This document shows, in pieces, positions 1 to 8,749 of a stretch of DNA of 64,000 bases. The translations under genes were made by a program, and so were the position numbers. Numbering within the stretch: the first letter of the stretch is position 1; each line of letters begins with the position of its first letter. The DNA is from Pseudomonadota bacterium (GTDB lineage: Bacteria; Pseudomonadota; Gammaproteobacteria; DASZBR01): contig JAJYDF010000018.1 in the NCBI GenBank assembly GCA_021777765.1, forward strand, positions 1 through 64,000, written 5' to 3'. A model generated the notes under the pieces. It was not told the DNA's origin and searched no databases. It was given only the letters and a program-made list of their open reading frames with translations.

Positions 1-88
1 ATACACTCTTAACAAATCATTCGCATACGGGAATGACAATAATATTTAATATTTCTACAAAATTTTTGCGAGAGACAGGTAGAAACAC

Positions 89-124
89 GTAGCCCGGACG
101 AAGGAGCGCAGCGACGTGTCCGGG
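89..124. repeat. CCGGAC/GTCCGG palindromic repeat, solo copy
   Basis: The element reads GTAGCCCGGACGAAGG, then AGCGCAGCGACG, then TGTCCGGG, with CCGGAC and GTCCGG pairing at its ends. Diverged copies lie near 14431, 22014, 26118-26205 (an inverted pair) and 54819. This copy sits just past the accC stop codon, where a hairpin could end accBC transcription. It is not followed by a T-run, so a terminator role is only possible. Confidence 0.75.
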
Positions 125-130
125 GTCTGT

Positions 131-1468
131 TTAACTATATTTCTCTTCCAAAAAATGAATATGCACGCCGCCCGCAGCAAAATGACTGTCTTTTAAAATG
201 TCTTGATGCATAGGGATAGTGGTTTTAATTCCTTCAATATGAATCTCATCTAATGCATTACGCATTCTGGATAACGCAACTTGACGATTTTCACCATAGG
301 TAATCAATTTACCAATCATGGAATCATAATTCGGTGGTACTTTATAACCATTGTAAATATGCGAATCTAAGCGAACTCCAGGGCCGCCAGGCGCATGGAA
401 TAATTCAATTTTTCCAGGGCAGGGCGCAAACGTTTGTGGGTCTTCCGCATTAATTCTGCACTCAATGGCATGACCACGTATTTTGATATCATCTTGATCG
501 AAGCTTAAAGGTTCACCAGCCGCAACGCGTAATTGTTCTTTAATTAAATCTACCCCGGTAACCAATTCCGTAACAGGATGTTCAACCTGAATTCGAGTGT
601 TCATTTCAATAAAATAAAATTTGCCATCTTGATATAAAAATTCAAATGTACCCACGCCACGATATTTAATTTTGCGTGCCGCTATAACACAACGTTTGCC
701 AATATGATGACGTTGTTTCTCGCTAATGCCTGGAGCAGGGGCTTCTTCAATGACTTTTTGATGACGCCGTTGTACTGAACAATCTCTTTCGCCGAGATGA
801 ATTACATTACCGCGACCATCACCTAAGACTTGGATTTCAATATGCCGTGGGGTTTCTAAGAATTTTTCTAAATAAACGGTATCGTTATTAAATGCTGCGC
901 CGGCTTCGGAACGGGTGAGGGCAATGGTGGTCAATAATGCCGCTTCACTTCTTACCACGCGTATGCCTCTGCCGCCGCCACCACCAGCTGCTTTAATTAA
1001 CACGGGGTAACCTATCTGTCTTGCTAGCGAAAGATTTTCTTTTGGATCTGAGCCGAGTGGTCCATCAGAACCTGGTACGCAAGGTACACCAGCTTCTTTC
1101 ATCGCTTTAATGGCGGATATTTTATCGCCCATTAATTTAATGGTTTCAGGGCGCGGGCCAATAAATATAAAACCACTTTTTTCGACTCGTTCAGCGAAAT
1201 CGGCATTTTCGGCGAGAAAACCATAACCGGGATGGATTGCTTCAGCATCGGTAATTTCAGCAGCGCTGATAATAGCAGGAATATTTAAATAACTTTCTTG
1301 GGCTGGTGCTGGGCCAATGCAAACAGATTCATCCGCCAAGCGCACATGCATGAGTTCACGATCGGCTGTTGAATAGACGGCAACCGTTTTTATCCCTAAC
1401 TCTTTACAGGCGCGTAGTATTCTTAATCCTATTTCGCCTCTGTTGGCGATGACCACTTTGTCGAACAT
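131..1468 (-). CDS. accC: Acetyl-CoA carboxylase, biotin carboxylase subunit
   Basis: This subunit performs the ATP-dependent carboxylation of the biotin on AccB, the first half-reaction of malonyl-CoA synthesis in the cytoplasm. The 445-residue length matches the family (about 449). The N-terminal biotin carboxylase fold starts [14 protein letters not shown]. The ATP-grasp glycine loop GGGGGRG is at residues 162-168, and the catalytic/metal segment [14 protein letters not shown] is at 288-301. The gene starts one base after the accB stop, so the two are cotranscribed and probably translationally coupled. No lesion is visible. The carboxyltransferase genes accA and accD are not in this window. 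Confidence 0.97.
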   Translation of the reverse strand: MFDKVVIANRGEIGLRILRACKELGIKTVAVYSTADRELMHVRLADESVCIGPAPAQESYLNIPAIISAAEITDAEAIHPGYGFLAENADFAERVEKSGFIFIGPRPETIKLMGDKISAIKAMKEAGVPCVPGSDGPLGSDPKENLSLARQIGYPVLIKAAGGGGGRGIRVVRSEAALLTTIALTRSEAGAAFNNDTVYLEKFLETPRHIEIQVLGDGRGNVIHLGERDCSVQRRHQKVIEEAPAPGISEKQRHHIGKRCVIAARKIKYRGVGTFEFLYQDGKFYFIEMNTRIQVEHPVTELVTGVDLIKEQLRVAAGEPLSFDQDDIKIRGHAIECRINAEDPQTFAPCPGKIELFHAPGGPGVRLDSHIYNGYKVPPNYDSMIGKLITYGENRQVALSRMRNALDEIHIEGIKTTIPMHQDILKDSHFAAGGVHIHFLEEKYS

Positions 1469-1469
1469 A

Positions 1470-1952
1470 TTACACAGCCTCTATTAAAAATAATGGCTGG
1501 CCAAATTCAACGGGTGAACTATTTTCTACTAATCTAGCAACGACTGTCCCCGGCCGGTCAGCTTCAATTTGATTCATCATTTTCATCGCTTCGATTAGGC
1601 ATAAAACATCACCTGCTTGTACTTTTTGGCCTACTTCAACAAAGGGTTTCGCGCCAGGTGCTGAGGCCACATAAAAAGTCCCTACCATCGGAGAATTCAC
1701 ACTGTGACGGTTGTCCTGTTGTTCAATTTTGGCCGTTTGCCCCGGTATTTCTTTTAGTGCTGTAGGAGCCATGTCATGTGGTTGTGTTGCAGGAGCCAGC
1801 TGTGCCGGCACCATGGCTGGATTTGCTGGGCTCATTGTCGCTTGAGAAAAACGGCTGATTCTGATGCTGTCATCTTTTTCATGTACTTCTATCTCAGCCA
1901 AACCACTCGATTCAAGTAATGAAATTAGCTGTTTGATTTTGCGTATATCCAT
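1470..1952 (-). CDS. accB: Biotin carboxyl carrier protein of acetyl-CoA carboxylase
   Basis: AccB carries the biotin that shuttles CO2 between AccC and the AccAD carboxyltransferase. The protein has 160 residues. It has a short N-terminal helical region (1-35), an Ala/Pro/Gln-rich flexible linker (about 36-80) and a C-terminal biotinyl domain with the attachment motif [11 protein letters not shown], whose biotinylated lysine is Lys124. It is the first gene of accBC. A paired REP element lies in its 5' leader, between the gene and the promoter proposed at 2101-2129. Confidence 0.97.
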   Translation of the reverse strand: MDIRKIKQLISLLESSGLAEIEVHEKDDSIRISRFSQATMSPANPAMVPAQLAPATQPHDMAPTALKEIPGQTAKIEQQDNRHSVNSPMVGTFYVASAPGAKPFVEVGQKVQAGDVLCLIEAMKMMNQIEADRPGTVVARLVENSSPVEFGQPLFLIEAV

Positions 1953-1977
1953 AGAATTAGTCTCTCAGTAATTTTTT

Positions 1978-2100
1978 TCCTTTCTCCCCGAAGGGGAAAA
2001 GGTGACGAAGACGGATGAGGGGGGTATTAAAAAGAATTCATCGTTAATTTAAACCACCCTCATCCGCCTTCGGCACCTTCTCCCGCAAGCGGGAGAAGGA
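1978..2100. repeat. Paired REP-like element (two inverted arms)
   Basis: The left arm (1978-2024) and right arm (2055-2100) are inverted versions of one unit: a TCCTTCTCCC...GGGAGAAGG hairpin followed by GGTGCCGAAGGCGGATGAGGG. The left arm is more diverged. The spacer reads TATTAAAAAGAATTCATCGT. Spacers with the same core recur in the pairs near 28134 and 30681, so the pair is a mobile or duplicated unit and not two chance hairpins. It lies in the accB leader. Confidence 0.8.
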
Positions 2101-2129
2101 AGTATAAAGTTTAACATCATTTTACGCAA
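2101..2129 (-). promoter_or_regulatory. Possible sigma-70 promoter for accBC
   Basis: On the minus strand a -10 box TATACT (2106-2101) follows a weak -35 TTGCGT (2129-2124) with exactly 17 bases between them. It lies about 150 bases ahead of the accB start, so the paired REP element would fall in the untranslated leader. The -35 is poor, so this is tentative. Confidence 0.4.
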
Positions 2130-2264
2130 TTTCGCTTAACTTACGGGAATTTGCTGCCAATTTCGTTAATTTGTAGTTATTCTTATAATCTTAGATTCGG
2201 TGTTGCAGTTTCACAAAGGCGCTAATTATTACCCAAAAAATATCATTATTACCAGCTATTTATT

Positions 2265-2293
2265 TTGACACACTTACATGCTGGCGATAAAAT
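2265..2293 (+). promoter_or_regulatory. Consensus-like sigma-70 promoter at the yceD start
   Basis: A perfect -35 TTGACA (2265-2270) and -10 TAAAAT (2288-2293) are separated by 17 bases. Transcription would begin near 2300. The ATG at 2278 lies inside this promoter and could not be translated from its transcript. The next in-frame ATG is at 2302, so the mRNA may be leaderless. Confidence 0.65.
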
Positions 2294-2301
2294 GCTCAGT
2301 T

Positions 2302-2733
2302 ATGACTCAAATACCATTACCTCACAAAATAGACCCCATTACACTGGCTCATAAAGGTGCAAGTTTAACTGGCACCGTGGCGCTGCATGAGTTGCCGCGT
2401 GTGTTTAAACAATTATGTTTAGGTGATGGTGAGGTACAAGTCGTATTTGAATTTGGCAAAGATTTGAAAAATTATTATTTTATAAAAGGACATATTGTTA
2501 CTGAATTAAGTTTGCAATGTCAGCGTTGTCTGCAACCGGTTAATTACAAGATAGAAAGTCATTTTTGTCTTAGCCCAGTGAAAGATAGTAAAGCGGCTGC
2601 CGATTTACCCAGTGATTATGAACCATTAATTATGACTGATAAAACCATCAGCATTTTAGATATGGTTGAAGAAGAAATAATTTTGAATTTACCTATTGCA
2701 GTTAAACATGACACTGTATGTTCTATTCAGTAA
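2302..2733 (+). CDS. yceD: YceD/DUF177 family protein
   Basis: This is a DUF177 protein, the family encoded just ahead of rpmF in most bacteria and linked to 23S rRNA accumulation (E. coli YceD). From the ATG at 2302 it has 143 residues. It carries the characteristic metal-type pair LQCQRCLQPV (Cys73 and Cys76) and a lone cysteine near the C-terminus. An upstream in-frame ATG at 2278 overlaps a strong promoter, so 2302 is preferred. Neither ATG has a clear Shine-Dalgarno sequence. The rpmF and plsX genes follow directly, as is usual for the family. Confidence 0.88.
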   Translation: MTQIPLPHKIDPITLAHKGASLTGTVALHELPRVFKQLCLGDGEVQVVFEFGKDLKNYYFIKGHIVTELSLQCQRCLQPVNYKIESHFCLSPVKDSKAAADLPSDYEPLIMTDKTISILDMVEEEIILNLPIAVKHDTVCSIQ

Positions 2734-2785
2734 TATGTTAAACTGTTTTGTTTTTTTATGATAAATAATTATAGGAGTATGAATT

Positions 2786-2974
2786 ATGGCAGTTGCAAAA
2801 TCACGTAAATCACGCTCGCGTCGTGGTATGCGTAGATCTCATGATGCATTAACCGGTCCTACATTAACTGTAGATGCGAATACTGGCGAAATACACCGTC
2901 GCCATCATGTCAGTGCTACGGGTGAATACCGTGGTCGTCAAATCATTACTGAAAAATCATCTATAGAAGAGTGA
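2786..2974 (+). CDS. rpmF: 50S ribosomal protein L32
   Basis: A 62-residue basic protein starts with the L32 signature [20 protein letters not shown] and continues [14 protein letters not shown]. It is a component of the large ribosomal subunit. The length is close to the 57 residues of E. coli. The ribosome site TAGGAG lies ahead of the ATG. It sits between yceD and plsX, the conserved order. Confidence 0.96.
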   Translation: MAVAKSRKSRSRRGMRRSHDALTGPTLTVDANTGEIHRRHHVSATGEYRGRQIITEKSSIEE

Positions 2975-2981
2975 CCTGCAT

Positions 2982-4016
2982 TTGTCCCCAATTACTATAG
3001 CGTTAGATGCCATGGGCGGAGATATCGGCCCGTCCGTAGTCGTACCAGCTGCTTTGCAAGTATTGGCACAGCAGCGTGATTTGACAATTATTTTGGTCGG
3101 TGACAAAGATGTGTTGACCGCCCAATTAAAGTCACTGGGTGCGCAAGAAAACGATAATCTGAAAATTCATCATGCCTCCCAACAAGTTGCGATGGATGAA
3201 TCTCCTGCATTAGCGTTACGTAATAAAAAAGATTCCTCAATGCGTGTCGCTATAGAATTAGTGCGTGATGGCACAGCGAAAGCCTGCGTCAGCGCAGGTA
3301 ATACAGGTGCTTTCATGGCGACATCACGATTCGTTCTGAAAACATTACCTGGTATCGATCGCCCCGCATTGGTAGCAAGATTGCCTACCATAACGGGGCA
3401 TCGCGTGAGGGTTTTAGATCTGGGCGCGAATGTTGATTCTAAACCTGAGCATTTGTTGCAATTTGCAATCATGGGTTCAGTACTCACTACCGCTTCTGAG
3501 AATATCCAACGCCCTAGGCTGGGCTTGTTGAATATTGGTGAAGAAGAAATTAAAGGTAATGATTTGGTCAAACAAACCGCTAAATTATTACAAGATTGTG
3601 ATGCACTGAATTACATTGGTTTTGTTGAAGGTGATGCCATTTACCAAGGTGCAACCGACATAGTTATTTGTGATGGTTTTGTTGGTAATGTCATGCTTAA
3701 AGCCAGTGAAGGTTTAGCAAGTTTATTGAAGCATTATATTAAAGAAACATTTCATCAAAACATATTTTATAAGTGTCTCGGTTATCTGATGTCCCCTTTG
3801 TTGAAAGCATCGTTAAAGCATATTGATCCTGCCCGTTATAATGGCGCCAGTTTTTTAGGCTTGCAGGGCATTGTGATTAAGAGTCATGGCAGCGCCGGCG
3901 TTTTGTCATTTGCCAATGCCATTCAAGAGGCTATTTTGGAAGTCAATAAAGATGTACCCAGATTAATCCGAACACAGGTTGAACAATTACTCACTGTGGA
4001 ACGCAATAGCGCATGA
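2982..4016 (+). CDS. plsX: Phosphate acyltransferase PlsX
   Basis: PlsX converts acyl-ACP and phosphate to acyl-phosphate, which feeds PlsY in phospholipid synthesis. The 344-residue protein opens with the family signature ITIALDAMGGD and contains the glycine-rich AGNTGAFMA segment. The start is an unusual TTG seven bases after the rpmF stop. The only nearby ribosome site is the AGAAGAG within the rpmF end, so translation is probably coupled to rpmF. The 3' end overlaps fabH by four bases (ATGA). Confidence 0.94.
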   Translation: MSPITIALDAMGGDIGPSVVVPAALQVLAQQRDLTIILVGDKDVLTAQLKSLGAQENDNLKIHHASQQVAMDESPALALRNKKDSSMRVAIELVRDGTAKACVSAGNTGAFMATSRFVLKTLPGIDRPALVARLPTITGHRVRVLDLGANVDSKPEHLLQFAIMGSVLTTASENIQRPRLGLLNIGEEEIKGNDLVKQTAKLLQDCDALNYIGFVEGDAIYQGATDIVICDGFVGNVMLKASEGLASLLKHYIKETFHQNIFYKCLGYLMSPLLKASLKHIDPARYNGASFLGLQGIVIKSHGSAGVLSFANAIQEAILEVNKDVPRLIRTQVEQLLTVERNSA

Positions 4017-4975
4017 TATTTTCTAGAATAAGTGGTACTGGCTCCTATTTGCCAGAAAAAGTATTGACCAACGCTGATTTAGAACGAATGGTTGATACGA
4101 CTGATCAGTGGATTGTTGAACGTACTGGTATTCGCCGTCGTCACATTGCTGCAGATCATGAAACTTCTTCTAGCATGGCTGAAATGGCTGCCCGTAAAGC
4201 ACTGGAAGCAGCTCAGCTACCTGCAGAAAAAATTGATTTGATTATTGTTGCAACAACCACACCCGATTATACCTTTCCTAGCACAGCCTGTGTTTTACAA
4301 TCTCGATTAGGGATTGCGGGTTGTCCAGCCTTCGATCTGACTGCTGCCTGTGCAGGTTTTTCCTATGGTTTGAGCATCGCTGATCAATATATTAAAAACG
4401 GTACTGCAAAAAATGTGTTAGTGGTTGGCAGTGAATTGATATCGCGTTTTTTAGATTGGACTGACCGCAGTACCTGCGTGTTATTTGGTGATGGCGCTGG
4501 TGCTGTTATCTTAAGTGCATCTCATGAACCGGGCATTCATTCAACGCATCTTCACGCTAATGGCCAATTAAAAGATTTGTTATATGTCCCAACTGGCCTT
4601 CCAGCGAGACCACAAGATTATGTGAGACCTACTGTTAAAATGCAGGGTAATGAATTATTTCGTGTGGTGATAAATATATTAGGTCAAATCATTGACGAGA
4701 CATTGACAGTAAATGGTATTGATCAACATAAAATAGATTGGCTCATTCCACACCAAGCCAATATCAGAATTATTCAAGCGGTTGCTAAAAAGTTAGATAT
4801 TTCTATGGAAAAAGTCATTGTCACTATCGAAGAACATGGCAATACTTCCGCCGCGTCAATTCCATTAGCTTTAGATTATGGCATTCGTCAAAATCGCATA
4901 AAACGCGGTGAAACGATGTTGTTTGAAGGTTTCGGTGGCGGCATGGCTTGGGGATCTGCATTAATTACATATTAG
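4013..4975 (+). CDS. fabH: 3-oxoacyl-ACP synthase III
   Basis: FabH starts fatty-acid synthesis by condensing acetyl-CoA with malonyl-ACP. The 320-residue protein has the complete thiolase-fold triad: Cys113 in LTAACAGFSYG, His247 in IPHQANIR and Asn277 in EEHGNTSA. These align with E. coli Cys112, His244 and Asn274. It overlaps plsX by four bases and is followed by fabD, so it belongs to the fab operon. Confidence 0.97.
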   Translation: MIFSRISGTGSYLPEKVLTNADLERMVDTTDQWIVERTGIRRRHIAADHETSSSMAEMAARKALEAAQLPAEKIDLIIVATTTPDYTFPSTACVLQSRLGIAGCPAFDLTAACAGFSYGLSIADQYIKNGTAKNVLVVGSELISRFLDWTDRSTCVLFGDGAGAVILSASHEPGIHSTHLHANGQLKDLLYVPTGLPARPQDYVRPTVKMQGNELFRVVINILGQIIDETLTVNGIDQHKIDWLIPHQANIRIIQAVAKKLDISMEKVIVTIEEHGNTSAASIPLALDYGIRQNRIKRGETMLFEGFGGGMAWGSALITY

Positions 4976-5028
4976 TGTATTACTTATAAATAAAAATAAA
5001 ATATTCACTCATGTTGGAAAATATAATG

Positions 5029-6003
5029 TCTTACAAATTCGCAATGGTTTTTCCCGGACAAGGATCACAATCGATTGGCATGTTGCATGATTTGGCAGCA
5101 GAGCATGCTATTGTGCATGAGACATTTGAGCAAGCGTCTAGTGTATTAAATATTGATCTTTGGGAAATTGTTCGTCACGGTCCTTTAGAAAGAATTAATC
5201 AAACTGAAATTACACAACCGGTATTATTAGCAGCCAGTGTTGCTATTTGGCGTATTTGGCATAGAAATGGTGGCCCTAATCCAACAGTAATGGTGGGGCA
5301 TAGTTTGGGTGAGTACAGTGCTTTAGTTTGTGCAGGTGTTTTGGATTTTAGCGATGCTGTGCGTTTGGTTTATGAACGTGGTCGGTGTATGCAAAATGCG
5401 GTGCCAGAAAATGTTGGGGCAATGGCAGCCATTGTGGGATTGAGTAATGAGATTGTTGAGCGTTGGTGTGAGGAAATCAGTCAACAAAAATTGGTGTCAC
5501 CAGCAAATTATAATGCCCCTGGTCAATTGGTTGTGGCCGGATATGCAGAAGCGGTTGATGAATTAATTGAGCGTGCTAAACAAGCTGGCGCAAAAATTGC
5601 AAAAAGATTATTAGTGAGTGTGCCTTCACATTGTGCATTAATGAAAAATGCCAGCGAATCATTTGGCCAATTATTAAATAATATCGAATATAAAGCACCA
5701 TTTATTCCTGTCATTCATAATGTTGATTTAGGTACACATATGTTTGCGCAAGAAATTAAAAATGCATTATTAAAACAGCTCGAATTTCCTGTGCGTTGGA
5801 CTGAATCCATTGAATTATTAGCGAATCGATTTCATGTTAAATCGGTATTTGAGTGTGGCCCTGGTAAAGTATTATGCGGATTAATTAAACGTATTGATTC
5901 TAATATCGAATGTTATTCATTATCTCACAGCGAAGGGTTAAATAATGCTTTGGAATTAATGAATTCGTTATTTCATTTTGATAAAGATGTAGATTTAATT
6001 TAA
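5029..6003 (+). CDS. fabD: Malonyl-CoA:ACP transacylase
   Basis: FabD transfers malonyl from CoA to ACP. From the ATG at 5029 (MSYKFAMVFPGQGSQ) it has 324 residues. GQGSQ is at 11-15, the nucleophile Ser93 lies in GHSLGEYSA, and the conserved histidine lies in VPSHCALM. An in-frame ATG at 5011 would add six residues (MLENIM), but a GGA ribosome-site-like stretch at 5016-5018 and the family N-terminus favour 5029. A long palindromic repeat separates it from fabG. Confidence 0.95.
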   Translation, partial: SYKFAMVFPGQGSQSIGMLHDLAAEHAIVHETFEQASSVLNIDLWEIVRHGPLERINQTEITQPVLLAASVAIWRIWHRNGGPNPTVMVGHSLGEYSALVCAGVLDFSDAVRLVYERGRCMQNAVPENVGAMAAIVGLSNEIVERWCEEISQQKLVSPANYNAPGQLVVAGYAEAVDELIERAKQAGAKIAKRLLVSVPSHCALMKNASESFGQLLNNIEYKAPFIPVIHNVDLGTHMFAQEIKNALLKQLEFPVRWTESIELLANRFHVKSVFECGPGKVLCGLIKRIDSNIECYSLSHSEGLNNALELMNSLFHFDKDVDLI

Positions 6004-6032
6004 TTATTCATTCTAAGAATGTAGCAGGGATC

Positions 6033-6135
6033 GCGAAATATGATGTTATTTATTGCCGGACGAACCCGCATCCATGCGATCGAAGATTACGTCCCTGTAA
6101 TCTACGGTCCTGCAATAAATAACATCATATTTCGC
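6033..6135. repeat. Long palindromic repeat, copy 1
   Basis: The 24-base arms at 6033-6056 and 6112-6135 are perfect reverse complements. The 55-base interior begins CGGACGAACC and holds smaller hairpins: CGCAT/ATGCG, and GATTAC-GTCCCT-GTAATC. A second copy lies at 21695-21796 with nearly the same interior. Its arms differ at two positions, and both changes are compensated on the opposite arm. It lies between fabD and fabG. It may act as an RNA or DNA hairpin, a processing site or a partial terminator. Confidence 0.88.
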
Positions 6136-6215
6136 TTTAAACTTCAGTGGCTACTTGTTAAATGTCGACAATATGAGTAACAACAAATCGCAAATTAAAT
6201 TTCGAGGATAACATT

Positions 6216-6956
6216 ATGTTAAATGACAAAATCGCGTTCGTGAGTGGTGCATCAAGAGGAATTGGAAAAGCTATTGCGTTGGAATTAGGGCGTCTTGGTG
6301 CAACCGTTTTAGGGACAGCAACCACTTCATCAGGTGCCGATAGTATTTCAGCTTATTTAGAACAAAATAAAATTAATGGTGCTGGTGTGCTAATGAATTT
6401 AACCAATTTTTCTGGTGTTAAAGATATCGTAGAAACAATGTCTAATCGTTATGGCGTGCCCACTATTTTAATAAATAATGCTGCAATTACGCGTGATAAT
6501 TTAATGTTACGCATGAAAGATGAAGAATGGGATGAAGTGATTAATACTAATTTAACGGGCATTTATCATCTTACTAAAGCGTGCATAAAAGGGATGTTAA
6601 AAGCGCGCTGGGGAAGAATTATTAATATCAGTTCCGTTGTTGGAATTACAGGAAACGCGGGTCAAATTAATTATGCTACTGCAAAAGCAGGGTTATTAGG
6701 TTTTACTAAATCTTTAGCATTGGAATTAGCAACACGTGATATTACCGTAAATGCAATTGCTCCGGGTTTTATTGATACGGATATGACGCGTGAATTAAAT
6801 GAACAACAACGTGCAGCGATTATGGCTAAAATTCCGCAAAACCGTTTAGGTCAAGTTGAAGATATTGCAGCCAGCGTTGGTTTTTTAGTGGGCCCAGGAG
6901 CTAATTATATTACTGGGCAAACTTTGCATGTGAATGGCGGGATGTATATGAATTAA
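6216..6956 (+). CDS. fabG: 3-oxoacyl-ACP reductase
   Basis: FabG performs the NADPH-dependent reduction of 3-oxoacyl-ACP in fatty-acid elongation. It is a 246-residue short-chain dehydrogenase. The cofactor loop GASRGIG is at 11-17, INNAA at about 86-90, and the catalytic residues are Ser140 (ISSVVG), Tyr153 and Lys157 (YATAK). The ribosome site GAGGAT precedes the ATG. It is in the fab cluster but separated from fabD by the palindromic repeat and from acpP by a hairpin and a new promoter. Confidence 0.96.
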   Translation: MLNDKIAFVSGASRGIGKAIALELGRLGATVLGTATTSSGADSISAYLEQNKINGAGVLMNLTNFSGVKDIVETMSNRYGVPTILINNAAITRDNLMLRMKDEEWDEVINTNLTGIYHLTKACIKGMLKARWGRIINISSVVGITGNAGQINYATAKAGLLGFTKSLALELATRDITVNAIAPGFIDTDMTRELNEQQRAAIMAKIPQNRLGQVEDIAASVGFLVGPGANYITGQTLHVNGGMYMN

Positions 6957-6960
6957 TGTT

Positions 6961-6990
6961 TTCCCTCTCCCACATTCGTGGGAGAGGGAA
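6961..6990. terminator. Strong hairpin after fabG
   Basis: A 13-base perfect stem, TTCCCTCTCCCAC pairing with GTGGGAGAGGGAA around an ATTC loop, starts four bases after the fabG stop. No T-run follows on the plus strand, so termination may be partial. Similar stems occur at 49882-49903 and 54934-54962. The acpP promoter lies just downstream, which fits a transcription boundary here. Confidence 0.5.
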
Positions 6991-7005
6991 ACAAATTGAA
7001 ACTAG

Positions 7006-7034
7006 TTACAATTAATTAAAGAATAAATTATAAT
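7006..7034 (+). promoter_or_regulatory. Sigma-70 promoter for acpP
   Basis: A -35 TTACAA (7006-7011) and a perfect -10 TATAAT (7029-7034) are spaced by 17 bases, 64 bases ahead of the acpP ATG. A dedicated promoter fits the high demand for acyl carrier protein. Confidence 0.65.
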
Positions 7035-7097
7035 TTCGCATTTTTGGGTAGAACTGTGTTCTGTGTATTTGAATTTTAATGAGAGGAAGAATAGCTA

Positions 7098-7343
7098 ATG
7101 AGTAATATTGAACAACGCGTTAAAGAAATAGTAATGCAACAATTAGGTGTTAAAGCGGAAGAAGCTAGTAATGAAGCATCATTTGTTGATGATTTAGGCG
7201 CAGATTCATTAGATACCGTTGAATTAGTCATGGCATTTGAAGAAGCATTTGGTATTGAAATTGCTGACGAAGATGCTGAAAAGATTACGACAATTCAGCA
7301 AGCAATTGATTATGTTAAAGCACATGCTAAAGAAGATGCTTAG
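7098..7343 (+). CDS. acpP: Acyl carrier protein
   Basis: An 81-residue acidic four-helix carrier. The 4'-phosphopantetheine attachment serine is Ser37 in the signature [13 protein letters not shown]. It shuttles acyl chains through the Fab enzymes in the cytoplasm. The ribosome site GAGAGGA precedes the ATG. It is followed after 30 bases by fabF, the usual order. Confidence 0.98.
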   Translation: MSNIEQRVKEIVMQQLGVKAEEASNEASFVDDLGADSLDTVELVMAFEEAFGIEIADEDAEKITTIQQAIDYVKAHAKEDA

Positions 7344-7373
7344 AAATTAATTTTTATTGAAAGGATATTAGTC

Positions 7374-8615
7374 GTGGCGAGCGGTCGTAGAGTTGTAGTG
7401 ACAGGAATGGGTATGCTGACTCCATTAGGAGTGAGTGTCCCTACCACATGGGAAGGTGTGGTTAATAGTAAAAGTGGCATTAAATTAATTACTCATTTTG
7501 ATGCCAGTGCTTTTCCTACGCGCTTTTCTGGCCCGGTACCTGAATTTGATGGTACTGAGTACATGTCTGCAAAAGATATCCGGAAATTTGATACTTTTGT
7601 GTTATATGGTGTAGCAGCAGCAACGCAAGCTATTAATGATGCGCAACTACAGATTACAGAAGAGAATACGCATCGTATTGGTGTTGCTATTGGTTCTGGC
7701 ATAGGTGGCATTCCGCTGATAGAAAAAACGGTGAAAGTATTATTGGAAGGCGGCCCGCGACGAATATCTCCGTTTTTTATACCTGGCGTCATCGTCAATA
7801 TGATAGCAGGGCAATTATCGATTCAATTTAATTTACGTGGTCCAAATATTGCTTTAGCTACTGCCTGTACCACAGGTACTCATTGTATTGGTTTAGCCGG
7901 TCGTATGATTCAATATGGCGATGCCGATGTGATGATAGCGGGTGGTGCTGAAATGGCGGCATCCCCTTCTGGCATTGGTGGTTTTTGTGCAAGCCGTGCT
8001 TTATCAACGCGTAATGATGCACCTGAAAAAGCCAGTCGGCCATGGGATAAAGATAGAGATGGCTTTGTATTAGGTGATGGCTCTGGCGTTATTGTATTAG
8101 AAGAATATGAACATGCTAAACGTCGTGGTGCGAAAATTTATGCTGAATTATCAGGATTTGGTATGAGTGCTGATGCGCATCATATTACTTCACCTTTACC
8201 TGATGGTTCTGGTTTTGCACATTCAATGTTAAATGCGATCAAAGATGCCGCAATTAATCCAGAACAAGTCGATTATATCAATGCACATGGTACTTCTACG
8301 CCAGTCGGTGATGAAATCGAAGCCCTTTCAATTAAAAAAGCTTTTAAAGATCACGCTTATAAACTTGCAATTAGTTCTACAAAATCGATGACGGGTCATT
8401 TACTGGGTGCTGCAGGTGCCATCGAGGCTATCTTTAGTATTCTCGCTATCCGTGATCAAATTGCTCCTCCAACAATTAATCTTGATAATCCCAGCGAAAA
8501 TTGTGATTTAGATTTTATTCCGCACACTGCACGGAGAATGAAGATCAATACCGTTTTATCCAATTCGTTTGGTTTTGGCGGCACGAATGCAACTCTGGTT
8601 TTTCGGTCGATTTAA
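7374..8615 (+). CDS. fabF: 3-oxoacyl-ACP synthase II
   Basis: FabF elongates acyl-ACP by condensing it with malonyl-ACP, and it controls unsaturated-chain elongation. The 413-residue protein has nucleophile Cys165 in [10 protein letters not shown], a histidine in [11 protein letters not shown] and a second in [12 protein letters not shown], with the C-terminal [11 protein letters not shown]. It begins with GTG at 7374 behind a GAAAGGA ribosome site. The family length (about 412) is matched. Confidence 0.97.
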   Translation: MASGRRVVVTGMGMLTPLGVSVPTTWEGVVNSKSGIKLITHFDASAFPTRFSGPVPEFDGTEYMSAKDIRKFDTFVLYGVAAATQAINDAQLQITEENTHRIGVAIGSGIGGIPLIEKTVKVLLEGGPRRISPFFIPGVIVNMIAGQLSIQFNLRGPNIALATACTTGTHCIGLAGRMIQYGDADVMIAGGAEMAASPSGIGGFCASRALSTRNDAPEKASRPWDKDRDGFVLGDGSGVIVLEEYEHAKRRGAKIYAELSGFGMSADAHHITSPLPDGSGFAHSMLNAIKDAAINPEQVDYINAHGTSTPVGDEIEALSIKKAFKDHAYKLAISSTKSMTGHLLGAAGAIEAIFSILAIRDQIAPPTINLDNPSENCDLDFIPHTARRMKINTVLSNSFGFGGTNATLVFRSI

Positions 8616-8680
8616 TTGATAAAGAAAATGATGTAGCACTGATATAGTGATATGTAATTAAAAATATTTTTAATTTTTTT

Positions 8681-8726
8681 TCCTTCTCCCGCTTGCGGGA
8701 GAAGGTGCCGAAGGCGGATGAGGGTG
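8681..8726 (+). repeat. REP-like repeat, solo arm
   Basis: One full arm of the REP-like family: TCCTTCTCCC-GCTTGC-GGGAGAAGG hairpin plus the GTGCCGAAGGCGGATGAGGGTG tail (8705-8726). It lies between fabF and mltG. Its GATGAGGG could act as a ribosome site for a TTG at 8735 in the mltG frame. The same orientation and sequence recur at 63513-63558. Confidence 0.85.
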
Positions 8727-8749
8727 TTTCTAATTTGACATTTAATAAT

